A program made the position numbers and the translations under genes. The notes under the pieces were generated by a model. It worked only from the letters and a program-made list of their open reading frames with translations, was not told the DNA's origin and searched no databases. DNA of 9,889 nucleotides, from the NCBI GenBank assembly GCA_016287065.1, contig JAEEVB010000077.1, forward strand, positions 1 through 9,889. Direction: 5' to 3'. Source of the stretch: Muribaculaceae bacterium (lineage in GTDB: Bacteria > Bacteroidota > Bacteroidia > Bacteroidales > Muribaculaceae). Shown in pieces: positions 7,199-9,889 of the stretch (its first letter is position 1; each line of letters starts with the position of its first letter).

Positions 7199-7888
7199 TT
7201 ATTGCAGAGTGCCTGCATTTGCCTGGTTGATCATATCCTCGTTGGCCGAGATGTAGATCTCGACGCGACGGTTCTGAGCACGACCAGCTTCGGTGTCGTT
7301 GCTAGCCACAGGATACTGATAATCAAAGCCTTCGCTCACCATACGATTACCAGCCACGCCCGAGTTCATCAGGTAGTTGAGCACCGAGTTGGCACGGTCT
7401 TTCGACAGCTTCTGGTTCACTGCCAGTGAGCCGGTGTTGTCGGTGTGGCCATAGATCTGCACGTTGGTCTGAGGATTATCCTTCAGCGAAGCAGCAAATT
7501 GGCTCAGTGAGTTCTTGGCAGTCTGGTTCAGAGCAGCCTTGCCAGTAGCGAAGAGGATGCCACCGTCGAAGGTCACCTTAATAGCCTTGAGGTTGTTCTG
7601 GTCGGTAATGGTATCAACCTGAGCGCCCTGGATCTGAGCAAGTTCCTTAGCTTGCTTGTCCATCTTCTTGCCAATCAGGATACCGGCAGTTGTGCCAGCA
7701 GCAGCGCCGATAGCAGCACCAATAGCAGCACCTTTGCCTTTACCGATGAGAGCACCGATGCCAGCGCCAATGGCTGCACCACCGCCACCACCTAACAAAC
7801 CGCCCTTAGCGGTGTTACTCATTGAACCGCAGCCCGAGATGCCGAGCATCAAAGCTGCACTAAGAAATACACAAAGAATTTTTTTCAT
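7199..7888 (-). CDS. OmpA-family lipoprotein with Gly-zipper domain (YiaD-like)
   Basis: A 229-residue protein. Residues 1-20 are a lipoprotein signal peptide ending in the lipobox LGISGC, with C20 the predicted lipidated residue. Residues about 29-73 are a glycine zipper (repeated GxxxG/A: GGLLGGGGGAAIGAGIGALIG, then GAAIGAAIGAAAG), a segment expected to insert in or pack against a membrane. Residues about 103-213 are an OmpA C-terminal domain. The peptidoglycan-binding pair is visible as D150 in GHTDNTG and R165 in LSKDRANSV, spaced 15 apart as in Acinetobacter OmpA (D271/R286), and the domain ends with GRAQNRRVEI (202-211). The expected role is to anchor the outer membrane to peptidoglycan. 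It appears to be a single-gene unit with its own TATTTTTG promoter box and a strong terminator. AGGA lies a few bases before the ATG. Confidence 0.95.
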   Translation of the reverse strand: MKKILCVFLSAALMLGISGCGSMSNTAKGGLLGGGGGAAIGAGIGALIGKGKGAAIGAAIGAAAGTTAGILIGKKMDKQAKELAQIQGAQVDTITDQNNLKAIKVTFDGGILFATGKAALNQTAKNSLSQFAASLKDNPQTNVQIYGHTDNTGSLAVNQKLSKDRANSVLNYLMNSGVAGNRMVSEGFDYQYPVASNDTEAGRAQNRRVEIYISANEDMINQANAGTLQ

Positions 7889-7939
7889 AGTCCTATTAAA
7901 TTTTAATGAATAATGTTAGTTTCCTCTCTTTACAAAACA

Positions 7940-7947
7940 CAAAAATA
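7940..7947 (-). promoter_or_regulatory. Promoter -7 box of the OmpA-family lipoprotein gene
   Basis: On the minus strand TATTTTTG (7947-7940) is an exact TAnnTTTG match, giving a start near 7933 and a leader of about 45 bases. No TTG is present at the expected -33 distance; that area instead leads into an AT-rich palindrome at 7971-7988 that could act as an upstream element. The -7 box is therefore well supported, the -33 box is not. Confidence 0.6.
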
Positions 7948-7970
7948 GGTTTTTTTGATGAAACCATAAA

Positions 7971-7988
7971 ATTTTTTATATAAAAAAT
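7971..7988. repeat. Perfect 18-base AT palindrome upstream of the lipoprotein promoter
   Basis: ATTTTTTATATAAAAAAT reads the same on both strands. It lies 24 bases upstream of the lipoprotein -7 box and shares its right half with the hairpin at 7982-8018. It may be a protein-binding site or simply an A/T-tract upstream element. Confidence 0.5.
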
Positions 7989-8018
7989 GCACTTCATGGC
8001 ATAGTGCACTCCTTTTTT
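7982..8018 (-). terminator. Terminator-like hairpin in the divergent intergenic region
   Basis: TGCACT (7988-7993) pairs with AGTGCA (8003-8008) around a 9-base loop. On the minus strand the stem is followed at once by six T (7987-7982), the layout of a short intrinsic terminator; on the plus strand the T-run (8013-8018) is set off by four bases. No gene that it would terminate is visible on either strand, so it may end a short non-coding transcript or divide the two divergent promoters. The 6-base-pair stem is short. Confidence 0.4.
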
Positions 8019-8050
8019 CGGCAATAAATCGCCCTTTTCGTGCTCTCACT

Positions 8051-8064
8051 GCAAATAAATTTGC
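8051..8064. promoter_or_regulatory. Inverted repeat overlapping the -33 box of the peptidase promoter (candidate operator)
   Basis: GCAAAT (8051-8056), AA, ATTTGC (8059-8064): perfect 6-base arms. The right arm contains the TTTG -33 element (8060-8063), so a protein bound here would affect the promoter directly. No regulator gene lies next to it, and the AT-rich arms could arise by chance. Confidence 0.4.
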
Positions 8065-8091
8065 CCACATAATTATAAAGTTGTATATTTG
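8060..8091 (+). promoter_or_regulatory. Bacteroidetes-type promoter of the exported C1 peptidase gene
   Basis: TTTG at 8060-8063, exactly 20 bases, then TATATTTG at 8084-8091: full agreement with the TTTG / TAnnTTTG consensus and the same spacing as the promoter at 2896-2927. The start would be near 8097-8099, giving a leader of about 54 bases before the ATG at 8152. Confidence 0.85.
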
Positions 8092-8151
8092 TAACATAAT
8101 TCTACTAATTGACTTATTGTAAAAACTTAATATCATTTCAAAACAAACACT

Positions 8152-9357
8152 ATGAAGTATTTATTTTTGTCTATTTTCATGGCTGCGGCTGCTTGCAACT
8201 TTGCAAATGCCGATAGCAAAGTGGTTATCCCCGACAGCACCGGTTTCAAGTTCACCGACACCAAAGTGATCAAAACCACCCCTGTCAAGGACCAGAACAA
8301 GTCGGGCACTTGCTGGTGCTACTCTACCAACACCTTCTTCGAGAGCGAGATCTTGCGCAAAACCGGCAAGGAAGTACACCTGAGCGAGGGTTTCGTGGTC
8401 TATCATTGCTATCTCGACAAGGCTATCAAATACATCCGCATGGATGGCACCGTTAACTTTGCCGAAGGCGGAGCTGCCGACGACGTGAACTATGTGTGGA
8501 ACAAGTACGGCATGGTGCCCAACGAGGTATATACCGGCATGACCTACGGCGACAAGAAGTTTAACACTGCCGAGCTCACCGCTACCCTCAGCGGCTATGC
8601 CAGCGTCATCAACCAGCGCAAGCTCAAAAAACTCACTCCCGCTTGGGTTGATGGTTTCAAGGGCATTCTTGACGCCTACATGGGCAAGCTGCCCGAGACC
8701 TTCGTCTATGAAGGCAAGACCTACACTCCTCAATCTTATGCCGCTTCGCTGCCCATCAAGATGGACGACTACATTGGCATCTCATCGTTCACTCATCACC
8801 CCTTCTACAAGCCCTTCGTGCTTGAGGTGGCCGACAACTGGCTGTGGTACAACTACCAGAACGTGCCCATGGAAGAGCTGCTCGAGATTGTTAACTACGC
8901 CATCGACCATGGCTACACCGTGGCTTGGGGCGCCGACGTGAGCGAGAAGGGAATGAAGTGGCGCAAGGGCTATGCCATTCTGCCCGACATTGCCGACACT
9001 CCCGACCTCAAGGGTAGCGACATGGACCGCTGGACTCAGCTCAGCGACCAGGATCGCGAGACCGAGAAGTGGGACATCAAAGGCCCCATGAAGGAAATCA
9101 AGGTCACTCAAGAATTGCGTCAGGAGTGGTTCGACACCAAGGAGACTACCGACGACCACGGCATGGTGATCATGGGTAAGGCTGTTGACCAGGAAGGCAA
9201 CCGCTACTTCAAGGTGCAGAACAGTTGGGATACCAACCAGCTCTATCATGGCTTCTTCTATGTGAGTGAGGCATTCTTCCTTGGCAAGACACTCGACATC
9301 ATGGTCAACAAGGAAGCTATCCCCGCTGCCATCGCCAAGAAGATGGGTCTCAAATAA
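8152..9357 (+). CDS. Exported C1B cysteine peptidase (bleomycin hydrolase / aminopeptidase C-like)
   Basis: A 401-residue protein. Residues 1-20 form a signal peptide (MKYLFLSIFMAAAACNFANA, likely cut before D21); C15 gives a weak alternative lipobox without the usual Leu/Val. The mature part has the papain-fold catalytic set in the C1B order: Q48 of the oxyanion hole and C54 in DQNKSGTCWCYST, H336 in DDHGMVIMG and N357 in VQNSWDTN. The long middle region between Cys and His (about 280 residues) with HPFYKPFVLEVADNWLWYNY is characteristic of bleomycin hydrolase/PepC and not of papain. PepC and BLH are normally cytoplasmic, about 440-470 residues, hexameric aminopeptidases; this copy is shorter and exported, as is common for Bacteroidetes homologues. 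Its likely job is trimming of peptides in the periplasm, possibly after host or dietary protein breakdown (inference). It is a single-gene unit with a consensus promoter and terminator, and its uniform C-ending codon use suggests strong expression. Confidence 0.93.
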   Translation: MKYLFLSIFMAAAACNFANADSKVVIPDSTGFKFTDTKVIKTTPVKDQNKSGTCWCYSTNTFFESEILRKTGKEVHLSEGFVVYHCYLDKAIKYIRMDGTVNFAEGGAADDVNYVWNKYGMVPNEVYTGMTYGDKKFNTAELTATLSGYASVINQRKLKKLTPAWVDGFKGILDAYMGKLPETFVYEGKTYTPQSYAASLPIKMDDYIGISSFTHHPFYKPFVLEVADNWLWYNYQNVPMEELLEIVNYAIDHGYTVAWGADVSEKGMKWRKGYAILPDIADTPDLKGSDMDRWTQLSDQDRETEKWDIKGPMKEIKVTQELRQEWFDTKETTDDHGMVIMGKAVDQEGNRYFKVQNSWDTNQLYHGFFYVSEAFFLGKTLDIMVNKEAIPAAIAKKMGLK

Positions 9358-9390
9358 AGCGTACACACATTATTTTATAAAACTGCTTGA

Positions 9391-9427
9391 TGCGAGCCGA
9401 CTGCCACACAGCCGGCTTGCATTTTTT
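9391..9427 (+). terminator. Intrinsic terminator of the C1 peptidase gene
   Basis: TGCGAGCCG (9391-9399) pairs with CGGCTTGCA (9413-9421) with one G-T wobble, closing a 13-base loop, and is followed by a run of T to 9427. It starts 33 bases after the peptidase stop codon. Confidence 0.88.
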
Positions 9428-9445
9428 ATGTCGCGGTGCTCATAA

Positions 9446-9535
9446 CACGCAACCACTCTACAATATAATCTCACAAAGCTGACGACACACAACCACGGCA
9501 CAATTCTCACACAAAGGGGCTGGCACACAACCACG
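9446..9535. repeat. Degenerate CA-rich tandem repeat, two units plus a partial third
   Basis: CACACAACCACG occurs exactly at 9486-9497 and 9524-9535, and as CACGCAACCACT at 9446-9457 (10 of 12 the same). The distances are 40 and 38 bases. The rest of units one and two also aligns: an ACAAT stretch, TCTCACA and an AAG...CTG end. The third unit passes into the three-way-junction element. Confidence 0.6.
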
Positions 9536-9543
9536 AAGTGCTC

Positions 9544-9611
9544 GAGGAAGTTTTGCAACACGAGTTGAGCAAAGCGAAGCGTGTGGTGGCGAAGCCAGCA
9601 AAACCTTCCTC
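9544..9611. repeat. Inverted-repeat element folding as a three-way junction
   Basis: The outer stem is GAGGAAGTTTTGC (9544-9556) with GCAAAACCTTCCTC (9598-9611): 13 pairs with one bulged C (9604). Arm one is ACACG (9558-9562) with CGTGT (9580-9584), closing a 17-base loop rich in AAGCGAAG. Arm two is TGGC-GAA-GCCA (9587-9597). The linkers are one base, GG and none. A CCGCGCGG palindrome (9616-9623) and a TTCTTTTT run (9624-9631) follow. It could be the end of a small mobile repeat, or a structured RNA; direction is unknown. Confidence 0.55.
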
Positions 9612-9687
9612 AACGCCGCGCGGTTCTTTTTCAATGCTGACGAGTGATTAATAATTTCAAAAAGCTGCACCTGTCGGTGTTAAACCT

Positions 9688-9755
9688 CGAAGTGCTCGCG
9701 ACCGAACGGGAGCCCGAAGGGCAAGCGAAGCGCAGCAAAAGCCTCGCAAGCTCGG
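9688..9755. repeat. Second structured element related to the three-way-junction element
   Basis: It shares CGAAGTGCTCG (9688-9698, exact copy of 9534-9544), GCAAGCGAAGCG (9721-9732, compare 9569-9581) and CAGCAAAA(G)CCT with the first element, in the same order. GCTCGCGA (9694-9701) pairs with TCGCAAGC (9744-9751) with one mismatch and encloses CCG-AA-CGG (9702-9709) and GCCC-GAA-GGGC (9712-9722). The internal sequence has diverged but the mini-hairpin pattern is kept. Confidence 0.5.
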
Positions 9756-9807
9756 AATTTTGATGTCTCCGTGAATTGCCACGAATGAACCATGAATATT
9801 ATCTGTC

Positions 9808-9820
9808 GCCCCGACGGGGC
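9808..9820. repeat. GC-rich palindrome GCCCCGACGGGGC
   Basis: Six-base arms GCCCCG and CGGGGC flank a single A (in practice GCCC/GGGC around CGACG if folded). It is not followed by a T-run, so it does not look like a terminator. It sits just after three loose GAAT-containing repeats (GAAT at 9773, 9783 and 9794). Confidence 0.55.
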
Positions 9821-9845
9821 TTGGCGGGAGAGGACTCAGAGCACG

Positions 9846-9881
9846 CGGAGTTCTCGGAGTTCTCGGAGGACTCGGATGGGA
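9846..9881. repeat. 9-base tandem repeat at the right edge
   Basis: CGGAGTTCT at 9846-9854 and 9855-9863, then CGGAGGACT at 9864-9872 (7 of 9) and CGGATGGGA at 9873-9881 (5 of 9). The multiple of three could suggest coding sequence, but no frame here continues as a recognisable protein and the array degrades before the window ends. Confidence 0.6.
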
Positions 9882-9889
9882 TGGAGGGG

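Larger units (their letters stand above)
9430..9889. other. Gene-free repeat island
   Basis: From the peptidase terminator to the right edge I see no credible gene. Frames here give short, Cys/Arg/Leu-rich translations without any family motif. The stretch is instead a mosaic of degenerate repeats and inverted repeats (separate entries below), and it is clearly more GC-rich than the other intergenic spaces in the window. Mosaics of this look occur between genes in gut Bacteroidales from general familiarity, but I cannot name a described family for it. Confidence 0.7.

Noticed and set aside
7930..8136. A 68-codon minus-strand open frame between the lipoprotein and peptidase genes.
   Set aside because: It spans two promoters and a hairpin, is rich in Phe/Lys/Ile as expected of AT-rich DNA, and shows no motif.
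9370..9670. Short minus-strand open frames (about 63 and 70 codons) in the repeat island.
   Set aside because: Their translation follows the repeats, crosses a terminator and has no protein-like composition; repeat sequence of this kind is a usual source of false hypothetical proteins.
9446..9881. Possible CRISPR array in the repeat-rich stretch.
   Set aside because: The repeats are degenerate, differ in unit length, and are not separated by unique equal-length spacers; no cas gene is present.

Overview
The window looks like chromosomal DNA from a Bacteroidales bacterium, probably of the gut Prevotellaceae/Muribaculaceae type. Three features point there. Several gene starts are preceded by the Bacteroidetes sigma-factor promoter form (TTTG, about 20 bases, then TAnnTTTG), with exact matches at 2896-2927 and 8060-8091. 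The encoded proteins (large exported GH3 enzyme, GxDLY-type SGNH hydrolases, small AlbA_2 protein, exported C1B peptidase, Gly-zipper OmpA lipoprotein) are typical of that order. Shine-Dalgarno sequences are weak or absent. The assignment rests on recognition only; no database search was possible. There are no rRNA, tRNA, CRISPR or transposase genes.

Layout. 1-2730, minus strand: an exported UshA-type 5'-nucleotidase followed 23 bases later by the N-terminal 395 residues of a GH3 beta-N-acetylhexosaminidase-like enzyme that runs off the left edge. 2955-4043, plus strand: a membrane-anchored calcineurin-like metallophosphoesterase with its own promoter, divergent from the nucleotidase. 7053-4049, minus strand: a compact three-gene cluster of two tandem paralogous exported SGNH/GDSL hydrolases and a small AlbA_2 plus winged-helix protein, which meets the metallophosphoesterase tail to tail with 5 bases between stops. 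7888-7199, minus strand: an OmpA-family lipoprotein with a Gly-zipper domain and a strong terminator that insulates it from the SGNH cluster. 8152-9357, plus strand: an exported bleomycin-hydrolase-like C1 peptidase with a strong promoter and terminator. 9430-9889: a gene-free repeat island.

How the genes fit together. Almost everything acts at the cell envelope or in the periplasm: nucleotide and phosphate scavenging, N-acetylhexosamine release from peptidoglycan or glycans, de-esterification of saccharides (inferred), peptidoglycan anchoring of the outer membrane, and periplasmic peptide turnover. The genes appear to be several independent transcription units rather than one pathway.

I see no convincing new multi-gene system. 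The most unusual part is the non-coding stretch 9430-9889. It holds degenerate CA-rich tandem units, a 68-base sequence that folds on paper into a clean three-way junction, a second related element with the same GC-GAA-GC mini-hairpins, a GC palindrome and a 9-base tandem repeat. Next in interest are inverted repeats lying on the peptidase and SGNH promoters, and the coupling of an AlbA_2 protein to the SGNH pair.
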